DNA of 64,000 bases from Argentina anserina (taxonomy: Eukaryota; Streptophyta; Magnoliopsida; Rosales; Rosaceae). Location: the NCBI RefSeq assembly GCF_933775445.1, contig NC_065873.1, positions 19,220,001 through 19,284,000 on the forward strand, written 5' to 3'. Below are positions 10,100 through 22,107 of the stretch, piece after piece. The position numbers and the translations under genes are program-made. Numbering within the stretch: position 1 is the stretch's first letter; each line of letters starts with the position of its first letter. The notes below the pieces were generated by a model, which was not told the DNA's origin, made no database searches, and worked only from the letters and a program-made list of their open reading frames with translations.

Positions 10100-10815
10100 A
10101 GCTACATTAATCCATCCAACAACTGCCAAATTGAACCTGGAAAAGCAATTTTAGCTAAGAAATCAAGTCATCCACTCTACATAGCTTTTTCATGCAAATA
10201 CTTTCTTATTAGCAGCTATCTGACAGATACTCCGATCATCAATGAGTACTGCTACTTGGATGTTACACCTTGTAAACTCCAACTTATCTTTCAGTGTGTT
10301 TCTTTGCTATATACTTATATAGTGATTAAGACTTGAATGCTTGAAGATATTATATATGAGGTCACTAGCTTGCAAGTTAGTTCATTTCATGAAGTCTCAG
10401 AAATTCACCATACATTTTATTATAATGTAATCACTGAGGAATAACATTGTAAAAGCCTAGAGTTGGATGAATGAGAAGAAATGCTAGAAATGGGAAATCA
10501 AACTTTGATATTGTTCACATTTTTAATCACTCTAATGAATAATTTTCCAGTTTTGATATAGATATTTCCAAATGCATATAGAAGCCTAGAGACACAATTT
10601 TGGTGTTGCGAACAACGATAACCAGCTTCGTCATCCTTCCAGCAACTGCCATATTGAGCCTGCAAGAGCACTAGTATCCAAGAATTGCAGCAGCTACACT
10701 CTTCATAGCACTTAATAACAAGGATTTTGTTAGCACCTATGTAGCAGACACTCATGCAGGAGTACCGCCCCTTGAGCGTTATAAGCTCCAAGCTTGAAGT
10801 GTGTGTTTGCTCTAG
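10100..10815. repeat. Two dispersed repeats of one family (third copy near 14.5 kb)
   Basis: The block starting AACTGCCAAATTGAACCTG (about 10119) is repeated at about 10645 as AACTGCCATATTGAGCCTGC and again at 14486 as AACTGCCATGTCGAACCTGC. The flanking order is shared, with GCTACA, GCAGAYACTC and TATAAGCTYYAAGCTTGAAG blocks downstream. All are in the same orientation. No known family was recognised. Confidence 0.55.
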
Positions 10816-10823
10816 TGACAATG

Positions 10824-10828
<5 letters not shown>

Positions 10829-10863
<35 letters not shown>
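10829..10863. repeat. (AT)n microsatellite
   Basis: About 35 bp of perfect AT dinucleotide repeat. Confidence 0.95.
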
Positions 10864-10865
<2 letters not shown>

Positions 10866-10915
10866 TCATCTGAAATTGAGAACAGAAAGTGGGAATTCTA
10901 TTCACTTTCGCTGTT

Positions 10916-13240
10916 CGGTCTACGTATTAACCATACTAACTCTAACTTGCCCGCCTAGTTCCCGCCTACCAATACAAATTTGTTCCGTCTAGAAAGCCTA
11001 GAGCCCGCCTAGCCATACAAATTAGTACACTAGACTCGAGTAGTAATGTATGAGGAGTTACTGTATTATTCTCCCAGTTTTAACCCTAAATCCGAAAAAC
11101 ACTAAAATAAAGCTCTGATCAAAATCGACAGCAGGACAAGAAGCGCTAAGCAACTAAACTACGAGGCAATGCATGCAGATGAGTCAATCCGCCAAGTCGA
11201 AGATAGACTCCTAAGGTGCTTGCGCAAAACCCCAATGGCCTGGATCAATAATCTTATTATTACAATAAATAACAGATTTCCATATATAATAGGCACTGGA
11301 TGATCGATGGTTGTTCAGTACTTCAGTTGCTGAGTCTCCCGAGCGTCCGAAGATCTCTGTATCCTTCAGGTGAGCGAGGTCGGCAACGTTGTCTGTGCAT
11401 CGCCCTATTATACCCTTTATACTCGCGATGCTCTTGGTCGATTAATTCCCAAATAAGAGCAAGATATCTCCTCCCGGCTTCTTCCCTCACAGAAGCTTCA
11501 AGACCTGCATGCATTTACATTAGTGTGCAAATTGCATCAATTTCAAACCATCCACATTGCATAAAATATTCATCATGTCAACAAACTATGATCCATAATT
11601 TCACCCCCCAAAATATATCAATGTGTTCAAAGGCAAATACGAAGGCGAGTGTGACTAGCTTGCTCAAGACTCGCGAGGCGAGAGCATCGGCGCACTAAAG
11701 CAATCGCATTTCCAACAATAATTATTTTAATTAAATATATATAAATTATTCTTAAACAACATTAGACACATATAAATAAAACCAGATTCAATCGTCTTCA
11801 ACCACTCGCTCTGCCTCAAAGCTTCGCATTCTGAAAAAAGGCGTCACCCCGAGGCCTTGGCAGTCGCCTTTCCAGCAACGAGGCGGCGACCATCCCGGTG
11901 AGGCTTTTCCCTCCCGCCCTGCACCAAAGCGTGCATCGCGTCGCCTTTGAAAACACTAAAATATATTCACTAAAATTGAGGTTTAATTAGGATTTCAGAT
12001 CAGTCGAATTACTGTTTCACTTTGAAATTATAATTTCACTTTTGAAGTGATGTGGTTGTTGTAATTGTAAGGTTCACCCTGAGATCTGTCATTGCTGACA
12101 TGCAAAGACATTCACAATCGAATTAATACAATTATTCATATCCAAAAAACCGTAACAAACTATGGATGCATATTGGCTCACCTTGTTGGCGATCGATTGC
12201 GTTTCTAGAAATCGCAAGGTTCGATATTCCAACCCTGAGATCCTCATCTGGGTTCAACATCCCAACTCCTCTGATTTCATTCTATTTTTCTTTTGGTCCA
12301 GATAATTATTTTGAACAGATATTTAGGTTTATATAAGGTCCAACCTTCGTTTTTCATTCTCTTCCTGCTTTTTTTTTTAAAAGATTTTTTTTGGGGTTCT
12401 CATTAAAAGTCACATTTGATACAAGTATTTATAAAAAAAATAAAAAAAACTCAAACAAGATTTTAAAATTAGAAAAAGTCTAGTTTTTAAAATTCTTGAA
12501 GTGTTGCCCATAATGTTAGAAATATTTACAACCTATATCATTCTCTAAAACATTATCTAAAAAAAATGATCTCAGATCGGTGGTACTGCAGCACCACCGC
12601 ACCCTTGATCTTGAACACCGCCAAGAGCTTGCCTTCCTAACTCTAGCGAAACTTGAGCCACCAACGCCGACCTCGAATGAAGCAGGGAGGTGCTTCACCG
12701 ATCACCGTCGTTTCTTTATTGAGCCTGGACTTGAGATCGACGAAATCGCAACGGACTCGAGACCCTGAAACCTCCTTTAAGCTATTCTCCGTCAAAATCT
12801 TTTGCAGTGAGATCCACGCCGTCGCCCCCAAGTTTGAGGACACCATCGAGCTCGTCATTCTTAAACTCCTCGCTACTATTAGATCGTCGCTGCGAGGACG
12901 TTATCAAGTCCATCGTTCTTAAACTCCATTAGGCACCAATCAGATCTGTGCCAAGTCAATTCTAGCTCAGATCATGGTCACGAGTATTAGAACTGAGGAG
13001 ATGGTGGTGCTGAGGAGAGCTTAGGAGCATGGCCGCTTATGTAGGGCTTGCCGGCACTAGATCGAAGATTATGGTGAAGTTGCGGGTGCCTAGAGTACTT
13101 TTTTGGGTATCCCATTGCAGATTCTACTTTTTTTGTTTTTGTTTTTTTTAAAGCGATGTGTGGATGAAGATGCCACCATGACGGAGCTCAAGATCTAAAT
13201 TGAAGAAATCCAAATTTCAACCCCTTCACCACCAGTCACA
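10916..13240. other. Intergenic with GC-richer patches, no gene called
   Basis: This is mostly AT-rich with islands of higher GC at 11300-11520, 11640-11950 and 12580-13060. The island at 11323-11514 has a 63-codon minus-strand frame (EEAGRRYLALIWELIDQEHR) followed at its 5' side by a splice-acceptor-like TGCAG. The island at 11640-11950 is rich in GAGGCG/CGCCT strings, typical of transposon ends. Short open frames at 12.58-12.92 kb overlap on both strands and look like chance frames in GC-rich DNA. Nothing here is secure enough to call a gene. Confidence 0.4.
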
Positions 13241-13256
13241 CTCCTCATCATATAAT

Positions 13257-13925
13257 AAATTTAGTGTGATCGGTAGTGTGACTATCAAATTTATCAATTG
13301 CACTACCCATCATATTACCCATCACACTACCCATCACATTACTCGTCACACTACTTGTCACAAAATAATATTTGTGTGATGGTGGTGTGACTGTTAATGT
13401 GGCTCGTAGTGTGATTGGTGGTATGATATTTAGATTGTATGAATTTATTTGAGAAGCTCAAGATCACATAACAGTAGACAAAAGACAAAAGTTCATTATT
13501 TCTAGTCATTCTTCTTCTTATTATCACAACATTCACATGAAACAGTGTGATAGGGAGTGCATGCGACAATTAGTGTAATAGGTAGTGTGACAGTTAGTGT
13601 GATAGGTAGTATGACAGAGAATGTGACACGGGGTGTGATATGTAATGTGACAGTTAGTGTGATTGGTAGTATGAAAGAGGGTGTGAAAAGGTAGTGTGAC
13701 ATGTAATTTGACATAAACCATAAATCTTAAACGCTAAACAGTCATAGAAACAATGTGATTGTTAGTGTGATAGGTAGCGTGACAAAAGGTGTGATAGTGG
13801 GTGTGACATGTAGTGTGACAGGTTGTGTGACATGAGGTGTGACAGGCAATGTGACAATTAGTGTGATAGGCAGTGTGACAGGTAGTGTAATAGGAGGTGT
13901 GATAGTTAGTGTGACATGTCGAGAG
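13257..13925. repeat. Degenerate GTGTGAY minisatellite in two opposite orientations
   Basis: From 13541 to 13920 the sequence is a run of ~10-bp units of the form GTAGTGTGAC / TTAGTGTGATAG / GGTGTGAYA, broken only briefly near 13700-13745. At 13297-13360 the same unit appears on the opposite strand (CACTACCCATCACA...). The turn-round is at about 13365, where CACAAAATAATATTTGTGTG is a near-perfect palindrome. Runs of 'serine-histidine-threonine' in the translations are products of the repeat, not protein. Confidence 0.8.
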
Positions 13926-13929
13926 AAAT

Positions 13930-15284
13930 GTCTAAATAAGAAAAATTATGTTAAAATTCAAGAGATATAGGTATGAGTATAATCAAAATAAAAAAAAATA
14001 ACTAGAATTAGGGAGCTTTGACCTCCAGTTTCGCCAAAATATTTTGGAGCACTACCATGGACGGAAGCAGCCCCTTGCGAGGGTGCTACGCCTTGTACGG
14101 TGGTTGATTCGGGGTGTGTATGGTATCAAATGAAAAAGAAGAATAAGATTATTCCAACGATACCAACCACGCTCAAATCAATTTCCGAATGACAAAATCA
14201 TGATTGGAATTAGAAGAAAAAAAAATGTAAGAAATGACAAAACAGTCCGAAAAATATAAAAGAAGTAACTATTTTCTAATTTTATTTAAACCTTGGTGAC
14301 TATTTTATAATTTCAATTAAAATGAGATGACAGTTTTATAAGAGAGATATAAATTGTGACATTTTTCTAATTTATGATATGAGATTGCACTATTTTCTAA
14401 ATTTGACCCCTTTTTTTTCCTGTTATATGGTATACACTAAAACTCTATAAAATAGGAAGATTAGAGAAAATATGATTCATGCCTACAACTGCCATGTCGA
14501 ACCTGCAAACGCACTAGCTAGTATGTTAAGGGAGTCGATTCTACTGAGGATCGATGTATAAAATATACATAGAATTTGTCACTCGGTTTATAAGCTTTAA
14601 GCTTGAAGTATGTTATAACTTACAAGTTCAAGATTTATGCCTCACATAGGATGATAGGAAGCTCGTGTCTCGCGGTGAAAGAACTTCATTTATGGATTGA
14701 TACCCCTAGTTCGATCAGGATTAATTTTATAAATAAACTTTGAAACAGACTATAATCACTATATAGTTACTAAAACACATGTTTACTTTGTAGCCAACCA
14801 ACTTAGAGCAAACATATGAATGAGAAATGCAACTAAATCCACCATACCTTCCAATTGCACAAGTTGGATACATTCTATCACAATCTTTACCAAATTTTCA
14901 CTTGTGGCCTAAACCTATTTTAATTTGTACCTTGGTGGGTGGGGAATTACTTTTTCCTCACGTAACTGTTTATTCATACAGATTGTCTTTGACTTCTCCA
15001 TATCTTTTTTTTGGATTAATTTACTTCTCCATATCTGATACAGCAGTATCATTTAGAATTTTCTTGATGCTGATATGTCTATATGGTCAATACCTCTGCT
15101 TGATAATTAGGTTTCCCAGAAATCATTATATTCTCCGAAAGTTACAAGCAAACTTGGAAAGTTAAAGAGTTTCCAAACATTTGCATCTTCGGGGTTGGAC
15201 TGTTGTCAGTCCTAATATCTCAGTGCTTAATGATCGTCGAACACAATCAAACTTACGAGCAGTGACAATTATTCTGTTTTGATC

Positions 15285-15321
<37 letters not shown>

Positions 15322-17543
15322 GTGAATCATTCATTGATTTAATTTAATTTCAATACCTTAATGATATCTGAATTAGATGAAATTTTGTAGAGATGATCTT
15401 GAATAACATATCTAAATATTGAATCGCTTATGGTGAAAAAAATTGACCGAAAAGTGTGTTAAAATTGGAACTTCACTCTGTAATTTCATAATGAAGCTTC
15501 ACTCTGGATAGAGACTGATATATACATATATATATATATATGACCCCTTGACTGTCAATTTGTAGCTTTAATTAGTAGTGAACAAATAATTATGTGGCAT
15601 TGACCAAAAAAAAAATTTATTATTATGTGGCGACAATTGTGAAACTAAACTAACTCTGGAGATTTAGTTATAGTTGTTGATACGTTCAAAAGCAGAAGAT
15701 TTACAACTAATAGAGTGGATTACTTATACTAAGGCCCTAAACACCACAGAACGCGCATATATTATAAAGTACATGCAGTAATGCACTAATGCCAATTGGT
15801 AAAAGTTCAATCTTTTCCTGCTTCCTAGCATGAAAAGATGAGGTTGATTTCAAGTACTAAAGAATGGATCCGGAGATCCGATTCTATTATCTTTTAAAAA
15901 GAAAAATGGAGGGGAAATCAATAATATGAGTGAGATGCTTAAGTAGGGATCGGATTGTAATATGAAAACTATATTCCATGGTAAGTACGTAGAAATATTT
16001 CATTGATCGATAATCATAATCTTCATAGAATTAAACAATAAGAAATTTGGATTAATCCAAAGTTATATGAAATCAAAGTCATCATTGGATTCCCTCTCAC
16101 TTGATTTGTTAGGGCCACAATGAGTATGGGAGAGAGGCTTTGACAAATTGACAAGCCTCTCCAAGAAGAAACACATATTTTTCTCAGGCTGCTACTGCTT
16201 TTGTAATTTGAGTAGAATAAACCAAATCCATAATTAGGATAGTTAATATATAATCTAATGGCCACTAGTGTCACATAATCCATAATGTTTAAACATTGGA
16301 TTCAAAATAGATCTTGCACACATTATCGTCCGTCAATATTGACTTGAGGTATCAAACAGCCACTCATGACAAGGGAGACTAACAAGTCACGTAGCTGGCT
16401 AGCTTGATGGTGCTGGATTATATGTTAGTAAAAAGTTAAGCTACAAGATCAACTTAAGATGATTTTGGTTCCTAACTCTCTATCAAGAAAGCAAGAGCAA
16501 AGAAAACTATAGAGAAAGGTGGCTTTCGGGATTTAGAAGTACAACTTGAAATGCTAACATATGTCACACACGTACCTAGCTCTTTATATCTGATGTTGTT
16601 GTAGGTGTTAGCGGGAACCCTTAGGACAACTTCGACTTCGTAGTACAAACAAAATCTTGATGGAAATCTCCAAAATACGTCTAATTCTACAAATCATACA
16701 AATTGAGTACTTTTTCTAAAATTGACAACTTGTATTGTTAAACAATTATCACTAAGCCATGTTAATTGAAATATCAATAGTAATATCATAAGTCCATAAC
16801 CATATAAACTTCTACTAAAATTTTTGGCATCATATATACTTGTCCAAATATTACATGGATGTCTTTATTTCTCTCGCGATCGCGGCTCTCCTCTCCTTCA
16901 AGGGATGTCTTTCACAAACTGAGGTTCAAGGGACCTAAAACTATCAAGAAAAGTCTTTCATTGTCTGCCTCACTTGTAACTTAACACACTCCCACATTGG
17001 ATTAATTTATTACTCGCGTATATGAACACCCTAAAATTTATTTTTCCAAACTTCTGCTTATTTGTTAATTTAGTCAACTACTATGACCTTACCATGAAGT
17101 TAAAAATACATGCAGTGATGCACTGGACTGAAGCTCAACATGATATGACGAGATTAATCATAAGGTCAAAATGAAGGGAGTTATAACTTGGGTCTGTGCT
17201 AATACATGTTTTCACCTACTGATTTTGATGGACGGACATGCAATCAATGAAGTCGCACGAAATTAATTTAAAAGATATACGTATAGATAGATATACCAAT
17301 GATAGCTAGGTCACCCGGCCATGGTCAAACCTGAGATTTAAAGACTCGATGGAAAAGAGTTTTTAAAATAGTGTCCCCTAACTAATTATACGGTCATACG
17401 AAAAAAAATCAAACGACAGTCGATGAAAAGTATATTAATTAAGTAAATGTAGAGATCAATCATAAGTCGTTCTGCCACCAAACATTCGTTTTTTTTTGTG
17501 TGGCTAAGATCAACTACTATATTAAACTTCATGACTTTGGTAG
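13930..17543. other. Intergenic, AT-rich
   Basis: The third copy of the dispersed repeat lies near 14484-14610 and TA microsatellites at 15289-15320 and about 15520-15541. Open frames here (for example 14827-15165 and 16023-16283) have no recognisable domain and biased composition. No gene was called. Confidence 0.45.
15289..15320. repeat. (TA)n microsatellite
   Basis: Perfect TA dinucleotide run of about 32 bp. Confidence 0.95.
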
Positions 17544-18922
17544 TAGGGGTGGACAAACTGACCCGAAAACCGAAAAAAATTCGGACCCGAACTCAAATCG
17601 AATTTAAAAAAATCGAACTGAAAATAAAAAAATCGAACCGAACCGATTCTGTTTGGGTTGGGTTTTGGGTTCAGTCCCTTAGAAACCGAACCGACCCGAA
17701 AACCCGAAGTCAATGGTCAACGTTACAAAACGACATCATTTTGTCATGTTTATAATTTTACATTATTATTATTTTTTAAATAAAAAAATAGTGTAGTCGG
17801 CCTCACAGCCACACCTAATTTCTAACCTAATTGACCTAATGTATAAGAGGCGCATTATTTAGCCGTCTTGCTTCATTCATATAATCGTTTCATAATGCGA
17901 TATTTTTATTTTAAACCTAATATAAATGTTATGATACATTAGTTGACACTTAGGCAATCACCAACTCTAATTCAAAATATGGCCGACCGACACCAGCAGA
18001 TGTGATTGGTATATATATTTAGGGACCACGTAAAAATTTCGTCCGTTTTGGACATAGTTTGACTGTTCGTACTTACGGTTAACTAAAAAAGATGCGTTTT
18101 GACATATTAAAACCTCATTGAGGGGGCTTTGCCAAATAGATTTCTTCAGTGCGACCGCGCACGATAGGTAACAAGTATTAGGTGATTTCATATATGCAAA
18201 CGGCCTTCGACGTTCGCATATTTGTAATAGGTCCTCCCTTAGGGCATAATAGTGGTGTTTTCGATTTACCGAAAATTCCGACGGTTACATGACGTCTGAA
18301 TTGGATGAAATTTTTATAGGATCACTAAATATATATATATTTAGGAAACCCGTAAAAATTTCGTCCGTTTTGGATATTGGTTGACCGTCCGTACTTATGG
18401 TAAAAAAAAAGGTGTTTTGACATATAAAAATCCTCATTGACTGGGGCTTTGTCAAATGGGTTTTTTTTGTGCGACCACACACAAGCGGTAACAAAAATTA
18501 GGTGATTTCATATATGTAAACGGCTTTTAGTGTTCGCATTTTGGTAATGGGTCTTCCCATATGACATATTAGTGTTGTTTTTGAGTAAAAGCCCATCGGA
18601 CTTGCGGGCCTCGGCGAGCTTTTCGGATCCACGGGCTAAATAATGAGGCATAAGTCAATTAGGTATGGAATAATCATTAGACCATTAGTTTTTCATCTTT
18701 ATGTTAAATTTTGTACTTTTAAAATTAATATATAATATTACGTATTTTACATACGGGTAAAACCGAAAAAAAAAAACCAAACCGTACGGGTTGGGTTGAG
18801 TTGGGTTGGGTTGTGGGTCACAGTTTCTGAAATAGAAAAACTGAACCGAACCGAATTTAAAATTTTAATTGGGTTATGGGTTTTGTCCAAAACCGAACTG
18901 GATGAACCCGTGTCCATACATA
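17544..18922. mobile_element. Non-autonomous hAT-like element with internal tandem duplication
   Basis: The left end TAGGGGTGGACAAACTGACC and the right end (inverted: TATGTATGGACACGGGTTCA) are imperfect terminal inverted repeats. Next to both are long runs of CCGAACCGAA / GGGTTGGGTT, the subterminal pattern seen in Ac-like hAT elements. The flanking 8-mers TTTGGTAG (17536-17543) and TTTAATAG (18923-18930) agree at 6 of 8 positions, as for an old 8-bp hAT target duplication. The 1379-bp element encodes no transposase. Its interior is a diverged tandem duplication (about 17990-18255 and 18315-18580). Confidence 0.65.
17990..18580. repeat. Diverged ~330-bp tandem duplication inside the hAT-like element
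   Basis: Both copies contain, in order, TATATATTTAGG, GTAAAAATTTCGTCCGTTTTGGA, a TTGACYGTYCGTACTTAYGGT block, TTTTGACATAT, CCTCATTGA, GTGCGACC, a GGTAACAA block and TTAGGTGATTTCATATATG. The blocks keep the same spacing, offset by about 330 bp. Confidence 0.85.
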
Positions 18923-19077
18923 TTTAATAGTATTTTATAGTTAAAGCTTATAACTATCTATATATATGATGCAAAAAATTTGTGCCCTCAAACACCTTGG
19001 TGCCTGGAGGCGGTTTGCCTGATTGGCTTCACCTGACAGGCTTGCACCCAGCAACTGCTCTTATTTTGACCTTCTAA

Positions 19078-19512
19078 GGCCTTGTTTGTTTGGCTGGAAG
19101 AATTTGGGAAGGAACTACTTTTCATTCCTTTGTTTGTGGACTATAAAACAAGGAATATTCCTCACAAAGGGGGAAAAGGGTGGGAAGTTTGTTCATCCGT
19201 TTTTCCCTTCATCTTTCCTGACATTAATTATTAGAATTTATAACTATATTGTCATGGTGCGAATTCACTATTACCAACTTTACCCATTAATCTTGTTGAA
19301 TTAATATTAAAATTGAAGGGTATTATTGCACATTTGATGTAGTTTTCCTTTCCTTTCATTTCCTACACACCCAAATATTGTAAGGGAACTCACATGACAT
19401 TTTGACATTTACTTACCAAACACAGGAATGGAAATTGGACATAAAGTCTAACTTCCTTCAGGAAGGGAAGTCACAAGTGAAGTGTGTTCCCTTCTAATAA
19501 TCAAACAAGGCC
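19078..19512. mobile_element. Tourist-like MITE (PIF/Harbinger type)
   Basis: The element begins GGCCTTGTTTG and ends CAAACAAGGCC, perfect 11-bp inverted ends (longer if mismatches are allowed). It is flanked on both sides by the 3-bp duplication TAA (19075-19077 and 19513-19515). Length is 435 bp with no coding capacity. Inverted ends of this type and a 3-bp TWA target duplication are the hallmarks of PIF/Harbinger MITEs. Confidence 0.88.
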
Positions 19513-19675
19513 TAAATTAGAGATTTCGTGTAAAATTATCTTTGTAGATTAGATACAAACTATTATCTTTTAGAATGTAATAATATAATCAAACATGTTG
19601 ATGCCACTTTGCATTGATAGTGAATTAGGTAAAAACCCTTTTGGGTAACTTCCGACAAAAACAAAACAAATGAGT

Positions 19676-20123
19676 TCCATTGTTAATGATTGATTTTTTT
19701 TTTGAAACAAGTGAAATGAATTTATTTAGCGAAAAGCCGCTTCGAGCATGAGGCTCGTTGACGACCACAAGGGTCAGGTATAAAAGTTAACAAGCCACCT
19801 CATGCAGTCACTATTACTAGGTACTAAAACGAAATCTAAGGTCGACACCCGCTACATTACAGTACACTCACTCGAAGGGAGGAGTTTTATTAGAGAGAAT
19901 AAAAATTTATGGGCTAGCATAATACATGAAGTCAAAATGAAAGCAAAATCCTAAACTCGAAAGTTAATTTAGTCATGTCACCAACTACACTTCTCCAAGA
20001 ACAAAACCATGCCGCACTAGTCCACGTCCCCACTCATCAAGATGGCGCACATTCCAGATATCAAGACGTAGGCCTCCCTCACCTGAATGAGAAGAAGAGA
20101 CTCAAAGAGCACCAAAATCACTC

Positions 20124-20220
<97 letters not shown>

Positions 20221-20578
20221 TGGGCCCCAAGAGAAACACCACTACCCCCTGAAGAAACAAATGCCTATGTCACCGGCAAGAACATAGTATCCTCTTGTGC
20301 CACGCCCGAAACCAATCTCACAATCACACATCTTGAAGAAGTGGCGAAACAAAACACAGCCAAATCAAACAATCAAACTCTCGGGCCTCACAAATTCGCA
20401 AAGCCAAAGGACTCCAAATTATCAAACCTATCTGGTGGCCTCATGGCGATGACAAGGCAAGCCTAACCGGTGTGGAGCACCACCGGATGGGAGGACTATG
20501 GTAGGTTGTTGTTGTACGACGCTTTGGGGAGGGAGTGAGCGTTTAGAGTTTTTTGCACTCCATTGTCAATGACTGATT
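19676..20578 (-). mobile_element. Retroposon-like insertion (poly-A side at left), minus strand
   Basis: A T-run at 19693-19702 (poly-A on the minus strand) begins an insert bounded by near-identical flanks: CCATTGTTAATGATTGA at 19677-19693 and CCATTGTCAATGACTGA at about 20561-20577, differing at two bases. A poly-A tail plus a long target duplication fits a LINE-type or LINE-mobilised insertion on the minus strand. It contains the AG microsatellite at 20127-20217. No reverse transcriptase motif was seen, so it is a 5'-truncated LINE or another retroposon. The plus-strand frame across the microsatellite (poly Arg-Glu) is an artefact. Confidence 0.6.
20127..20217. repeat. (AG)n microsatellite, ~91 bp
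   Basis: About 45 perfect AG repeats. Confidence 0.97.
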
Positions 20579-20580
20579 AG

Positions 20581-20606
20581 ATATATATATATATATATAT
20601 ATATAT
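20581..20606. repeat. (AT)n microsatellite
   Basis: Thirteen AT repeats next to the retroposon insertion site. Confidence 0.95.
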
Positions 20607-22080
20607 GTAAAATAGAAATCATTTGATTTACTGATTATTTTGTTAATTATGTAATTTTTTTTTCATTTCGAATCCTATTTTGTTTGTTTGTCTTCATGAC
20701 TAGTAAATTTGGTCTTGGCCTTACTCCATTATTGATCTTCATGAACTGTATGCAAATAGAAGGCAAAAGGAAAATGAGAGAATGATTATGAATCAATGGC
20801 AATAATCACCAAGATCACACTGTTAAAACACAAATAATGGGATTCAAAATATGATGTCTAGTAGGTGCAGTGCAACAAAAGGCTATACTTCATAAATATG
20901 TCATGAAAACAAAGGAAGAGCGAACACTTGGGCACACACCTTCATCAAATTGGTGAACCAGATTTGGCTCTCTTTGGATTATGGGAGCATTATCATCGTG
21001 CTTGAATGAATGGCACTCGATGACAAAGAACTGTTCTTATCTCTTTCCCGTCTATTTGCATAACTATTGCATCTTTTGAACAAACTTATGTGTATGCTCT
21101 AAGTGAGTAAGTGAATGTTTGTAAAAGACCAAGGAGACGTATTTCTCAATGTAAAAAAGTGAGGATAAGAGAAGAGGATGAGCTTAGGAATTATTTTGAG
21201 TAAGAAGAACTGTAAGATAATCCAATTAAGCTCACGAGCATTAACTTCGGTGCATGGCCATATACTGTAGTAAGTACAAGTAGAGCCCTTGAATACTAGT
21301 TAATTTTGGTTTCGTTTAGTACTTCCTAGTCTTCCTTAACTGAAGTTAGTTTAGTGACACTTAAACACTTGGGCTAAAATTAATTTTATTTTATCATGCA
21401 TTGCCTATGGTATAAAAGTGAACTCTTTGATGATTATTTGATTAAAAAAAACATTTACATAAATGTGCATCTACAATGACCATTTCAGACCTTAGAAATT
21501 GCTTGTATACTATGTCATTATTCAAACAAAGTTACACAACAAATGGGCCTTTTGGGGTGAGATGACACACAAATTTTGACTCATAAAATCATTGTCAAAA
21601 CCATTTGATTTTTTTTTGGATATGTGGAGGGATTAGTTGATGTTACTTTGTTTGGCTTGGAAAAAGAGTGGGGGGATTGTATCATTGAAAATTGAGGGCA
21701 AGATAAGGATAATTTTCGTCACATGGGAATCATGTTGTTTGCCATAAAAAACAATACCTAGAAAGTGTACTCAAATACCCCAAATTGCATCAATTCACTT
21801 CCAAAAATATATACAACCCTCACTAACACACCCACCCACCCACATCACCATTCTTCACACTTGCTCCTTTTTTTTTTCCCGTTACTACTAGGCCCTTTGA
21901 GGCTTTGAGCCCCCATTTTAGTCCCCAGCCTTTCCCATCTTTCACACTCCACACACAAAGCCGCTTTAAACTGCGCACCATGCGTAGGCTAAGGTGTGAT
22001 CAGGTTAAGACGGACCCTTTCGCCTTTGTTTGTGTGCGCACGTTAGTCATTATACGCTAAAATGATCCGCGGTACGCAAG
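20607..22080. other. Intergenic, upstream of the bHLH gene
   Basis: AT-rich with no recognised gene or element. It includes the distal promoter of the bHLH gene. A (C)14 run at 22089-22102 follows. Confidence 0.5.
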
Positions 22081-22107
22081 TAACACTGCCCCCCCCCCCC
22101 CCTTCAC

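Noticed and set aside
10498..10905. 135-residue minus-strand frame
   Set aside because: It begins in the translated (AT)n microsatellite (Tyr-Ile repeats) and overlaps a dispersed repeat.
11323..11514. Minus-strand 63-codon frame with EEAGRRYLALIWELIDQEHR
   Set aside because: The composition is protein-like and a splice acceptor lies near, but I cannot tie it to a family or find neighbouring exons; kept only as a note.
12516..12922. Four overlapping frames on both strands in a GC-rich patch
   Set aside because: Both strands are open with no recognisable domain or splice structure; most likely chance in GC-rich DNA.
13502..13721. Overlapping minus-strand frames rich in His, Thr and Leu-Pro-Ile-Thr repeats
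   Set aside because: All three frames are open because of the GTGTGAY minisatellite; the periodicity belongs to the DNA.
13257..13925. CRISPR-like array (regular short repeats)
   Set aside because: Units are contiguous and degenerate with no unique spacers, and the DNA is plant nuclear; it is a minisatellite. The same holds for the 25-bp array at 35871-36185.
14827..15165. 112-residue hydrophobic frame on the plus strand
   Set aside because: Its hydrophobicity comes from T-rich DNA; there is no start context, domain or homologue that I recognise.
19975..20466. 163-residue frame with a long Arg-Glu repeat
   Set aside because: The repeat is the translation of the (AG)n microsatellite; flanking residues show no domain and the region lies in a retroposon insert.
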